Assembly (NCBI RefSeq): GCF_019739195.1
Contig: NZ_JAHHDS010000003.1
Coordinates: forward strand, 930,001-994,000
DNA: 64,000 nucleotides
Direction: 5' to 3'
Origin: Microcella sp.
GTDB taxonomy: Bacteria; Actinomycetota; Actinomycetes; Actinomycetales; Microbacteriaceae
Shown: piece by piece, positions 19,930 to 27,266 of the stretch
How the letters are laid out: every line of letters begins with the position of its first letter
Position numbering within the stretch: the first letter of the stretch is position 1
Position numbers and translations under genes: made by a program
Notes under the pieces: model-generated
Told to the model about the DNA's origin: nothing
Databases searched by the model: none
What the model saw: only the letters and a program-made list of their open reading frames with translations

Positions 19930-20591
19930 CAGCGGGGAGGCGGCAATGGGATGCTGTGCCGGGCGGCGATGCGGTCGACCTCGGGCACCTCGGCTGCGGT
20001 CGGGTCGACTCGGCCCGACTTCCAGCGCTGCAGCACGCCCTGGGGCACCTCTTCGACGGTGAGGCCGAAGCAGAAGTGGTCGCGCCAGTCGCCGTTGATG
20101 TGGATGTAGCGGCGGCGCAACCCCTCGTAGCGAAAGCCCAGCTTTTCAACGACGCGCAGCGAGGGGGTGTTCTCGGGCCGGATGCAGATCTCCATGCGGT
20201 GCAGACCGGTCGTGAAGAACACGTGGTCGGTCGCGAGCGCGACCGCGGCGGGCGTGAGCCCACGGCCCGCGAAGCCTGCCCCGACCCAGTAACCGATCGT
20301 CGCCGAGGCGAGCGAGCCATACGTCATGCCGCTCACGTTGAGCTGACCGGCCAGTCGGCCGTCGGTCTCGATGACGAAGGGCAGACCGGTGCCGGCGCGT
20401 GCCCCGGCGAGCAGCGAGCGGATGCTGCCCTTCGTGTCCCAGTTCATCGGGGCCGACGGGCTGGTGGCCTCCCACGGCCGCAACCAGGCGCGGCTCGCGA
20501 GCAGTTCACGCTCAAGCTCGCGAGCATCGCGAACTCGAATCGGACGCAGCACCGTCGCGCCATCGCGCAGCGTGGGGATGATCGATGCCAC
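19929..20591 (-). CDS. RimJ/RimL-type GNAT N-acetyltransferase
   Basis: 220 residues. GNAT signs are a VGAGFAGRGLTPAAV acetyl-CoA loop, HRMEICIRPENTPS, and RVVEKLGFRYEG, as in RimJ-like enzymes that acetylate protein N-termini. GalU is directly upstream, with three bases between; galU next to rimJ is a conserved actinobacterial order (as in the Mycobacterium tuberculosis Rv0992c-Rv0995 region), and this supports the RimJ-like call. GTG start at 20591; a TAGACT box lies five bases upstream inside galU. Confidence 0.85.
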   Translation of the reverse strand: MASIIPTLRDGATVLRPIRVRDARELERELLASRAWLRPWEATSPSAPMNWDTKGSIRSLLAGARAGTGLPFVIETDGRLAGQLNVSGMTYGSLASATIGYWVGAGFAGRGLTPAAVALATDHVFFTTGLHRMEICIRPENTPSLRVVEKLGFRYEGLRRRYIHINGDWRDHFCFGLTVEEVPQGVLQRWKSGRVDPTAAEVPEVDRIAARHSIPLPPPR

Positions 20592-20594
20592 GCC

Positions 20595-21485
20595 TCAGTC
20601 TAAGCGGGCGCTGAATTCTCTCAGCCACGGGCGCAATTCGGGCCCGAGGTCGTCGCGCTCGACGGCGAGCTGCACGATCGCCTTGATGTAGTCGAGACGG
20701 TCGCCCGTGTCATACCGGCGGCCGCGGAACACCACACCGTAGACGCCACCGGCTTCAGCGTTTCCGGCGAGCTCGAGAAGAGCATCCGTCAATTGAATCT
20801 CGCCGCCCTTGCCGGGAGAGGTGCGCTCGAGAACGTCGAAGATCTCGGGCTTAAGCACATAGCGGCCGATGATCGCCAGGTTCGACGGCGCCGTGCCCGG
20901 CTCGGGCTTCTCGACGAGGTCGAGCACGCGCACCACGTCGGGGTCGTCAGTCTCTTCGATCGTGGCGATGCCGTACAGGTGCGCCTGTGCAGGGTCGACC
21001 TCGAGCAGGGCGATGACGCTCGTGTTCTTCTGCTCGTGCACGTCGATCATGCGATCGAGCAGCGGGTCGCGCGGGTCGATGATGTCGTCACCGAGCAGCA
21101 CGGCGAACGGCTGACGGCCAACGTGCATATGGGCACGCAGCACCGCGTGGCCGAGACCGAGGGGGTCGCCCTGGCGCACGTAGTGCATGTCGGCGAGGTC
21201 GGTCGAGTACTCGACCTTGGCGAGCTTCGCAGTGTCGCCCTTGCGCTCAAGCGTGGCCTCGAGCTCACCGACGCGGTCGAAGTGATTCTCGAGCGCGGTC
21301 TTATTGCGACCGGTGATCATGAGCACGTCGGTGAGGCCCGACGCGACCGCCTCTTCGACGACGTACTGGATGGCGGGCTTGTCAACCACGGGCAACATCT
21401 CTTTGGGCATGGCTTTGGTGGCGGGCAGGAAGCGCGTTCCGAGTCCCGCAGCAGGGATCACGGCCTTGGTGATTCTCGCAGTCAT
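20595..21485 (-). CDS. galU: UTP--glucose-1-phosphate uridylyltransferase
   Basis: 296 residues. The N-terminal nucleotide loop PAAGLGTRFLPATKAMPKEM (about 10-29), the DKPAIQYVVEEA strand and FRGRRYDTGDRLDYI near the end are diagnostic for GalU. It makes UDP-glucose from glucose-1-phosphate and UTP for cell-envelope glycans and trehalose. The ATG at 21485 is chosen because GalU proteins start here and TACGCT lies six bases upstream with no Shine-Dalgarno sequence, giving a leaderless start. It is divergent from the 5-FCL gene, a conserved actinobacterial order. Confidence 0.95.
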   Translation of the reverse strand: MTARITKAVIPAAGLGTRFLPATKAMPKEMLPVVDKPAIQYVVEEAVASGLTDVLMITGRNKTALENHFDRVGELEATLERKGDTAKLAKVEYSTDLADMHYVRQGDPLGLGHAVLRAHMHVGRQPFAVLLGDDIIDPRDPLLDRMIDVHEQKNTSVIALLEVDPAQAHLYGIATIEETDDPDVVRVLDLVEKPEPGTAPSNLAIIGRYVLKPEIFDVLERTSPGKGGEIQLTDALLELAGNAEAGGVYGVVFRGRRYDTGDRLDYIKAIVQLAVERDDLGPELRPWLREFSARLD

Positions 21486-21491
21486 GGTGTC

Positions 21492-21497
21492 AGCGTA
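21492..21497 (-). promoter_or_regulatory. -10 box of leaderless galU
   Basis: TACGCT, six bases before the ATG at 21485. Confidence 0.5.
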
Positions 21498-21539
21498 ACG
21501 AAGCACCGAAACCACGGCGCGGCCTTGACAGCGCGCCTC

Positions 21540-21545
21540 TAGCAT
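21540..21545 (+). promoter_or_regulatory. -10 box of leaderless 5-FCL gene
   Basis: TAGCAT, seven bases before the ATG at 21553. A TTGACA at 21525-21530 is too close to pair with it. Confidence 0.5.
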
Positions 21546-21552
21546 GGGCGGT

Positions 21553-22152
21553 ATGCCTTCCGAGCCCGACGGACACGCCATCGCCGCTAAGCGCGCGCTG
21601 CGGGCCGAACTGCGCGAGCGACGACGCATCCGCTCGCAGCACGAGCGCGATGCGGCCACCGAATCGCTCACCACACAGCTCATTGCGCTGACCTCGACGC
21701 TCGGGCCGCGCTCGCTGTCGTGCTACCTCGCGACGCCCGACGAACCGCAGACGCGCCCGTTCTTGCACTGGGCCGCCGACCATGGAATCCGCGTGCTGCT
21801 GCCGATCTCGCGCGACGACGGGCTGCTCGAGTGGGCGACCTACGATCGCGAGCTCGACGAGTCGCTCGACGCGCTCGGCATGCCCGTGCCGACGACCGAC
21901 GTGCTCGGCCCGATCGCGATCAATGATGTCGGGTTGATTCTCGTGCCAGCCGCGGCGGTCGATCGCGGGGGCATGCGCATGGGCTGGGGGCGCGGCTACT
22001 TCGACAAGACACTCGGCTCGATGGATCGCCGCCCGCCTGTCTTCGCCGTCGTCTTCGACAACGAGGTGGTTGACGAGCTGCCGCGCGAGCCGCACGACCA
22101 GTCGGTCGACGGCGTGGTCACCCCCAGCGCGATCACCCGCTTCGCTGACTAG
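21553..22152 (+). CDS. 5-formyltetrahydrofolate cyclo-ligase
   Basis: 199 residues. The C-terminal GGMRMGWGRGYFDKTL motif is the ATP/folate-binding signature of 5-FCL, and the N-terminal KRALRAELRERRR is also typical. The enzyme converts 5-formyl-THF to methenyl-THF with ATP and clears a folate inhibitor in the cytoplasm. I chose the ATG at 21553 over one at 21544 because TAGCAT is seven bases upstream. Divergent from galU. Confidence 0.93.
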   Translation: MPSEPDGHAIAAKRALRAELRERRRIRSQHERDAATESLTTQLIALTSTLGPRSLSCYLATPDEPQTRPFLHWAADHGIRVLLPISRDDGLLEWATYDRELDESLDALGMPVPTTDVLGPIAINDVGLILVPAAAVDRGGMRMGWGRGYFDKTLGSMDRRPPVFAVVFDNEVVDELPREPHDQSVDGVVTPSAITRFAD

Positions 22153-22219
22153 CGGGGGTCCGTAGGCGCGGTCAGTGGATGCTCCTCCGCGCCGTATTCT
22201 GGAGGGTGGAGGTTCTTCC

Positions 22220-22540
22220 ATGCCCACGTACTCGTACCGCTGCACCGACTGCTCGACTGCGTTCGACATCTCGCAAGCTTTCACCGACGACTCGCTCACG
22301 GTGTGCCCGAGCTGCGATGGCCGGCTGCGCAAGGTGTTCTCGGCGGTCGGCGTGACCTTCAACGGCTCGGGTTTCTACCGCACCGACAGCCGCGCGGGTG
22401 CGGGCGGGTCGAAGAAGAGCGAGGGCGGTACGGGCTCGTCTGAGTCGAAGGGCTCCGACTCCAGCAGCGCTCCGGCCACCAAAAAGGCTGAAACCTCGTC
22501 GAGCACGAGCACCCCTGCGAAGGCCACCGCCGCCAGCTAG
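22220..22540 (+). CDS. FmdB-family zinc-ribbon protein
   Basis: 106 residues. The N-terminal MPTYSYRCTDCSTAFD and VCPSCDG form the CxxC...CxxC zinc ribbon of the FmdB/regulatory family; the second half is a Gly/Ser/Lys-rich disordered tail. Function is poorly defined. GGAGG seven bases before the ATG at 22220 sets the start. Lying between 5-FCL and mscL is its usual actinobacterial position. Confidence 0.9.
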   Translation: MPTYSYRCTDCSTAFDISQAFTDDSLTVCPSCDGRLRKVFSAVGVTFNGSGFYRTDSRAGAGGSKKSEGGTGSSESKGSDSSSAPATKKAETSSSTSTPAKATAAS

Positions 22541-22552
22541 CAACAGGCCCGT

Positions 22553-22558
22553 TAGCAT
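22553..22558 (+). promoter_or_regulatory. -10 box of leaderless mscL
   Basis: TAGCAT, six bases before the ATG at 22565. Confidence 0.5.
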
Positions 22559-22564
22559 CGGTGC

Positions 22565-22999
22565 ATGCTCAAGGGTTTCAGAGAGTTCATTCTTCGCGGC
22601 AACGTCATCGACCTCGCGGTCGCGGTCGTCATCGGTGCGGCGTTCACCGCGGTCGTCACCGCCATCGTGACGGCCGTCATCAACCCGCTCATCGGGGCGC
22701 TGTTCAATGCGGAGTCGCTCGCTCAGGCGCTCCCCGTCGCGATTCCGACCGTCTCAGGCGGCGAGTCGATCCTGTACTTCGGTGCAGTCATCGGCGCGCT
22801 ACTCAACTTCATCATCGTGGCCGCGGTCGTCTACTTTGCGCTCGTCATGCCCATCAACCACCTCAAGCGACAGGCCGAAGAGCGCCGCAAGGCCGGTGAG
22901 CCCGCGGTCGACGACGCTGTTCCGCCGACTGAGCTCGAGCTGCTCGCCGAGATTCGCGACCTGCTCGCGAAGCGCGACGCGGCACCGCCCGCGCAGTAA
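22565..22999 (+). CDS. mscL: Large-conductance mechanosensitive channel MscL
   Basis: 144 residues. LKGFREFILRGNVIDLAVAV (2-21) is the N-terminal helix and start of TM1 of MscL; a short periplasmic loop (to about 75), TM2 (about 76-98) and the charged C-terminal helix bundle (LLAEIRDLLAKRDA) complete the family layout. It forms a pentameric pore that vents solutes under hypo-osmotic shock. No ribosome site; TAGCAT is six bases upstream of the ATG, so it is probably leaderless. Confidence 0.95.
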   Translation: MLKGFREFILRGNVIDLAVAVVIGAAFTAVVTAIVTAVINPLIGALFNAESLAQALPVAIPTVSGGESILYFGAVIGALLNFIIVAAVVYFALVMPINHLKRQAEERRKAGEPAVDDAVPPTELELLAEIRDLLAKRDAAPPAQ

Positions 23000-23014
23000 C
23001 CCCACAGCTCTCGC

Positions 23015-23185
23015 TCAGTAGTGCGGCGGCTTCTCAGCGCGGAGGCGGTCGTCGTTCTCGTCGAAGCCGTGCCGCTCGGGCTCGGGGCTCGGGGCGGGAT
23101 CCGATCCGGCGGGCGGGGCCGTCGTCACTCGACGGGCACCGCGGCGCTTGCCGCCCGGGGCGCGCCCCGCATCCGTCTCTGTCAT
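23015..23185 (-). CDS. Small hydrophilic hypothetical protein
   Basis: 56 residues, rich in Arg, Pro, Gly and acidic residues, probably disordered (KRRGARRV early, EKPPHY end). The ATG at 23185 has TACTCT seven bases upstream and GGAGG directly against it, so a leaderless start is likely. No function recognised; convergent with mscL. Confidence 0.55.
   Translation of the reverse strand: MTETDAGRAPGGKRRGARRVTTAPPAGSDPAPSPEPERHGFDENDDRLRAEKPPHY
23093..23098 (-). other. No feature assigned; part of the small-protein coding region
   Basis: I looked for a second internal start here and found none; the entry only records that the gene at 23015-23185 has no alternative start with a ribosome site. 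Confidence 0.1.
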
Positions 23186-23192
23186 GCCTCCA

Positions 23193-23198
23193 AGAGTA
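23193..23198 (-). promoter_or_regulatory. -10 box of leaderless small gene
   Basis: TACTCT, seven bases before the ATG at 23185. Confidence 0.45.
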
Positions 23199-23249
23199 GG
23201 CGTAGGTGGCACCATTCGAGCTAGCCGGTTCCTACTGTCGCTCCAGCCC

Positions 23250-23278
23250 GGGAAACGCCGCCGAGCGCGGCGTTTCCC
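23250..23278. terminator. Hairpin downstream of the helicase gene
   Basis: Perfect 11-bp arms, GGGAAACGCCG and CGGCGTTTCCC, with a 7-base loop, in the 174-base gap (23186-23359) after the helicase stop. There is no long U-run. Otherwise this gap shows nothing. Confidence 0.65.
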
Positions 23279-23359
23279 CCGTGAGATGAGCGTGTCGCCA
23301 CCATCCACCGGGGCGATACGACACGAACGACCACGCGAAACCCGTACCCTCGCGCCCGG

Positions 23360-26300
23360 TCAGCGAACGATGGCGAGCTCTTCGGTCGGGGTTCCCGACG
23401 ACACTGCGCCCGAAGGCACGCCACCCGCGAGTGCGTAGACGCGGTCGGCCACGGCCTCGGGGTCACTGAAGAGCTCGAACACGTGCACGCGTGCGTAGTG
23501 CCAACCGAGGCGCCGCATGAGGTCGGGGCGCAGGCGCAGCGACTCTCGCAGTGAGAGCGGGCTGAGCGCAGCATCCGTCTCCACCGCGACGCAATAGCCG
23601 CCGCGACTCGCAACGAGCGGCAGCTTGCCGCGGTGCCCGAGAGCAACGGTCATGCCGCGCGCCTCGAGGCGATGGGCGAGGTCGATAAGCATCGGGTCGC
23701 TGTCGTCGGGCAGTTCGTCGGCCGTGCGGCGCGCCTCGATATCGGTGAGCAGGTCGGCGAGTGCACGGGCGCCGTGCGAGAGCCGGTCGTCGTCGAGGTC
23801 GCCGGGGCGGATGCAGCTGACGATGCGCACGAACCGCCGTGCGCGCGTCATGGCGACGGCGAGCAAGCGGTCGCCGCCGGGTCGGCCGAGCGAGCCGAAC
23901 TCGCTCAGCACGCGGCCGTGCGGCGTACGGCCGAAGCCGATCGAGAAGATTACGCGGTCGCGAGCCTGCGCCACCGACTGCTCGATCGTCAGCACCGCGA
24001 AGGGCTCGGTGCGGTCACCGAGCAGTACATCGTGCAAGTCAGGGCGGTGCGTGACGGCCTCGAGCACAGCGGTGTGCACGCGCGAGGCATGCTTCGCGCT
24101 CGCGGTGACGACCATGAGCGACTCGTGCGGCCGCGCCGTGGCGTGCTCGATGACGAGGTCGACCGTGCGGCGCACCTCGACGTCGACGCTCTCGATCGCT
24201 CCCGTGTCGTCATCGGGCATGCCGTGGCCGCCATCGAGGTAGTCGACCGCGATCGACGGATGCCCGAGAAAGGATCCGGCCCAGGGCAGCGACTCGATGC
24301 GGCCCGCGTAGAACCTCCGGTTCACGAGCTCGGCGAGGTCTTCGCCCCCGGCGCGGTACGAGCGCGTGAGGGATACCGCGGGCAGCAGCTCGCTCAGCTG
24401 GAAGAGGGCAGAGCCAGCGTGCCGGGCATCCACGTCGCCGTCGTCGATCGCGTCGCCGACCGCGATGCGGAAGGGCGCAGGAGCCTGCGTGACCGGGTCA
24501 CCGATCGCGACGACCTGACGGCCGCGGCGCACCGAGTTCGCGACCTCGGCCACCGTGACGGCGCCCGCGTCGAGCAGCAGCACGGTGTCGAAAGCGATGT
24601 CGTCGCTGATGAGGTGCACGTCGTAGGGCGAGGCGAGCCACACCGGCGCGATCGGTCGGCTGAGGTGCGGCGCGTCGCGCTGAAGGGTCGCCGAGCTGAG
24701 GTGCCCCGACTTGAGCGCGGAGCGAAGCGCTTCGGCCTCGTCGGGCCAGTCGGTGATGCCGATCGACCAGTTCTCGGCGAGCTGCCACGCGAGCAGTTGC
24801 GCCGCACCGGCGGCGTGCGCCTCGTCGACGAGCCTGAAGTCGGCCTCGAGCCGCTCGAGCACGTCGGGCTCGGCGCCGAGCAGGGCGCGATCGTGCTGCA
24901 GCAGACTGTCGAGCGCTGAGCGCCACCAGGCGAGCTCGAGCTCGGCGGCAACCTGCTCGCGTGCGACGTGCCGTGCAGCGAGGTCGCCCAGCAGCGGGCC
25001 GACGTCGAACTGCTCGAGCCGATTCAGCAGCGTCGTGCGCTCCTGCAGGTTGGCGAGCACATCGCTCTCGGCCGCGAGACCCTCGAGCAACGCGTGCAGC
25101 TCGGCGAGAGGCCGGTGCGCGAGCTGCTGGTCACGGCTGTGGTGCCCGAGCGGAGCATCCAGAGCCGCGAGATCGAGCTCGACCTGCTGGAAGGCGACGG
25201 CGACATCGGCGATGCCGACGGGCACGGTCGGCGTGATGCCGCTCGGCACGAAGCGCTGCCAGAGCACGCGCTGCTGCTGAATGCGAGTGAGGGCCTCGTG
25301 CAGGTCGCTCACGCTGACGCCCGGCCGCAAGTACTCCTTGGCGAGCCCCTTGAGGCGACGGCGCGTGGCGGCGGGCATGCTCGACGACTCGCGGCGCGGA
25401 GCCGTGGCCGCGATGAGCTCGCTCAGCGAGCGGTCGAAGACGGCGGGCTGGAAGCGGTCGAGCGTGTCGCGCAGGTCGGCGAGCAGCCGCAGGTAGACAC
25501 CGAGCTCGGCGAGCGTCTCGAACGGTCGCATCGGAGTCGCGCCGATGAGCGCACGGCCGCGCTCGACGAGGCGCGGCACACTCTCGTGATGCAGGCGGCG
25601 CGCGAGTTGCTGCGCCGCAATGGCTTCATCGCCGGTGCGGAACGAGGCGCCGTACCAGGGCGAATCGCCCGGGCCGTAGCTGAACTGCCCGAGCTCGGCG
25701 GCCTGCACCATGGTCTCGGCGGCCTGCCGACGGTCGGCGGCGAGCAGCTCGACCGCGGCACGGCTCAGGCGAGCGCGCGTCGTCGGCGGGGTGGGCAGCA
25801 GGGCCAGTCGGCTGAGCTCGGTGACGCAGTCGATGACGCTGATGCCCAGCTCGTCGTCGGGGCGCGAGAGCGCTTCGCGGTAATCGATGAGCACCGAGCG
25901 CAAGCGAGTGAGCGCCTCGTTGACGTCGGCGACGCGCGGCCGCTGCGCCTTCTCGTTGCGGCTGATCGCGCGAATCACGTCGCGGCGCAGACTGCGGGCC
26001 GTCACCGCGATGCCGGGCAGCCCGATGTCGCCGAAGCGCTGCGCGATCGTGCGCAGGCTCGCGCGGCGCGGGCTCACGACGAGCACGCGCTTGTTCTGGG
26101 CCACGAGGGCGCCGAGCGCATTAACCACGGTCTGGGTCGCGCCCGTGCCGGGCAGCGTCTTGACGACGAGCGAGTTGCCGGCCGCGATGGACGCGATGAC
26201 GTGCTCTTGCTCGGCATCGGCGTCGAGCAGCAGCAGGTCGGTCTCGGGCGGGCGCTCGTCGGCGGGCACGGCCTCGACTGGCGACTGACTCTCGCTGACA

Positions 26301-27094
26301 GCCCAGCGCGCGCTCGTGTTGCCCGCGAGGGCATCGAGCACCGGATGAGCGAGGTCGTGCGCATCCGCCACCAGCTGCGGGCCGACTTCGGCGAAGGTGC
26401 TGACGACGAGCCGCGGGCTGATCGTGATGCCCTGCAGGTGCGCGGTCAGGCCCCGCAGGCGGTCAAGCGGCGGGTTCGGCTTGAAGGCGTCGCCGTCGTG
26501 GGCGAGGGCGACGAAGGCAGCCTCATCGAGGTGCACCGAGAACTGCTCGGCGAGCGCGCGGGCCAGCGCCGGATTGACGGCGACGGTTCCGGTGAGCGTG
26601 AGCTCGACATCCCGACCCCGACGGCGCAGGCGCAGGGGGCGCAGCAGCAGCGGGGCGCAGTGATCGACACCGTCGACGCGCCATGAGACGAGGCCAATGC
26701 CGAGTTGCACGGCGTCGATGCCGCGCGCGCTCGCGAGTTCGACCCCGGCGTCGGCGATGCGCTCGGCCGCGACGCGCGCCTGCTTGAGGGCGACATCGTC
26801 GCGCACCAGATTGCTGAGCAGGGTAGGACTGCCGGCGATGAAGCGCGCGAGACCGCCGGGGTGGCTCGTGCCGAGCTCGATGCGGCCGCGTGGGTCGTCC
26901 GTGAAGTGCAGCAGGGTGCTCGAGCCGCCGACCGTGGCGAGCTCGGTGCGCCAGCGATCCCAGATGGGAGAGGCGACGTTCATGGGCACGACCCGAGGGT
27001 CGTCGAACCGCACCGACGAGGGCTGCAGGGGGTTCGCCCCGCTGACGTCGTCGGCGTCGATCTCATGATCGTCGTATCGGTCGGCACGCCACAC
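23360..27094 (-). CDS. Large SF1 helicase/nuclease-like protein with substituted ATPase motifs (MTES_1575 type)
   Basis: 1244 residues. A divergent N-terminal region (1-290) precedes a UvrD/Upf1-like helicase core split by a long helical insertion (about 370-790), and the C-terminus (about 1150-1225: KLPLVASRGGYCVAVETDA, RLGWHYARVHVFELF) matches the REase_MTES_1575 domain that ends many DUF4011-type helicases. The Walker A loop reads GTGATQT with Ala at 319 where Lys is required, and Walker B reads LLLDAGA with Ala at 843 in place of Glu. Later motifs persist in weak form (GDPVTQ, SLTRSYR, AMTRARR). ATP hydrolysis is therefore doubtful. GTG start with TAGGGT six bases upstream: leaderless. 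Role unknown; the related group is tied to DNA repair or defence. Confidence 0.8.
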   Translation of the reverse strand: MWRADRYDDHEIDADDVSGANPLQPSSVRFDDPRVVPMNVASPIWDRWRTELATVGGSSTLLHFTDDPRGRIELGTSHPGGLARFIAGSPTLLSNLVRDDVALKQARVAAERIADAGVELASARGIDAVQLGIGLVSWRVDGVDHCAPLLLRPLRLRRRGRDVELTLTGTVAVNPALARALAEQFSVHLDEAAFVALAHDGDAFKPNPPLDRLRGLTAHLQGITISPRLVVSTFAEVGPQLVADAHDLAHPVLDALAGNTSARWAVSESQSPVEAVPADERPPETDLLLLDADAEQEHVIASIAAGNSLVVKTLPGTGATQTVVNALGALVAQNKRVLVVSPRRASLRTIAQRFGDIGLPGIAVTARSLRRDVIRAISRNEKAQRPRVADVNEALTRLRSVLIDYREALSRPDDELGISVIDCVTELSRLALLPTPPTTRARLSRAAVELLAADRRQAAETMVQAAELGQFSYGPGDSPWYGASFRTGDEAIAAQQLARRLHHESVPRLVERGRALIGATPMRPFETLAELGVYLRLLADLRDTLDRFQPAVFDRSLSELIAATAPRRESSSMPAATRRRLKGLAKEYLRPGVSVSDLHEALTRIQQQRVLWQRFVPSGITPTVPVGIADVAVAFQQVELDLAALDAPLGHHSRDQQLAHRPLAELHALLEGLAAESDVLANLQERTTLLNRLEQFDVGPLLGDLAARHVAREQVAAELELAWWRSALDSLLQHDRALLGAEPDVLERLEADFRLVDEAHAAGAAQLLAWQLAENWSIGITDWPDEAEALRSALKSGHLSSATLQRDAPHLSRPIAPVWLASPYDVHLISDDIAFDTVLLLDAGAVTVAEVANSVRRGRQVVAIGDPVTQAPAPFRIAVGDAIDDGDVDARHAGSALFQLSELLPAVSLTRSYRAGGEDLAELVNRRFYAGRIESLPWAGSFLGHPSIAVDYLDGGHGMPDDDTGAIESVDVEVRRTVDLVIEHATARPHESLMVVTASAKHASRVHTAVLEAVTHRPDLHDVLLGDRTEPFAVLTIEQSVAQARDRVIFSIGFGRTPHGRVLSEFGSLGRPGGDRLLAVAMTRARRFVRIVSCIRPGDLDDDRLSHGARALADLLTDIEARRTADELPDDSDPMLIDLAHRLEARGMTVALGHRGKLPLVASRGGYCVAVETDAALSPLSLRESLRLRPDLMRRLGWHYARVHVFELFSDPEAVADRVYALAGGVPSGAVSSGTPTEELAIVR

Positions 27095-27100
27095 GCGGCC

Positions 27101-27106
27101 ACCCTA
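27101..27106 (-). promoter_or_regulatory. -10 box of leaderless helicase gene
   Basis: TAGGGT, six bases before the GTG at 27094. Confidence 0.5.
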
Positions 27107-27165
27107 CGGCTGGTCTGCCGGAATTCCGGGCATTCCGGGCGGTCTGCCGTAGATCTGCCCGCTCC

Positions 27166-27241
27166 GTTCGTAACTCAGGCTGTAGCCACCCGAGTGTCGG
27201 CATAGACCGTCACTTCTGTCGTTACAGCCTGAGTTAGGAAC
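27166..27241. repeat. Long inverted repeat between divergent genes
   Basis: Arms GTTCGTAACTCAGGCTGTA (27166-27184) and the complementary 27223-27241 match at 18 of 19 positions across a 38-base loop. It lies between two divergent leaderless genes, so it is not a terminator for either. A regulator site, RNA hairpin or dispersed repeat unit is possible. Confidence 0.7.
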
Positions 27242-27254
27242 AGGGCGGCGCACC

Positions 27255-27260
27255 TAGAAT
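27255..27260 (+). promoter_or_regulatory. -10 box of leaderless coiled-coil gene
   Basis: TAGAAT, six bases before the GTG at 27267. Confidence 0.5.
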
Positions 27261-27266
27261 CGGGTC

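Noticed and set aside
23093-23098. A possible internal start in the small gene at 23015-23185
   Set aside because: No start codon with a ribosome site or -10 box was found; the entry in the feature list is a low-confidence placeholder and should be ignored.
24968-26686. 572-codon open frame on the plus strand
   Set aside because: Lies wholly inside the helicase gene, opposite strand, with no domain and no ribosome site.
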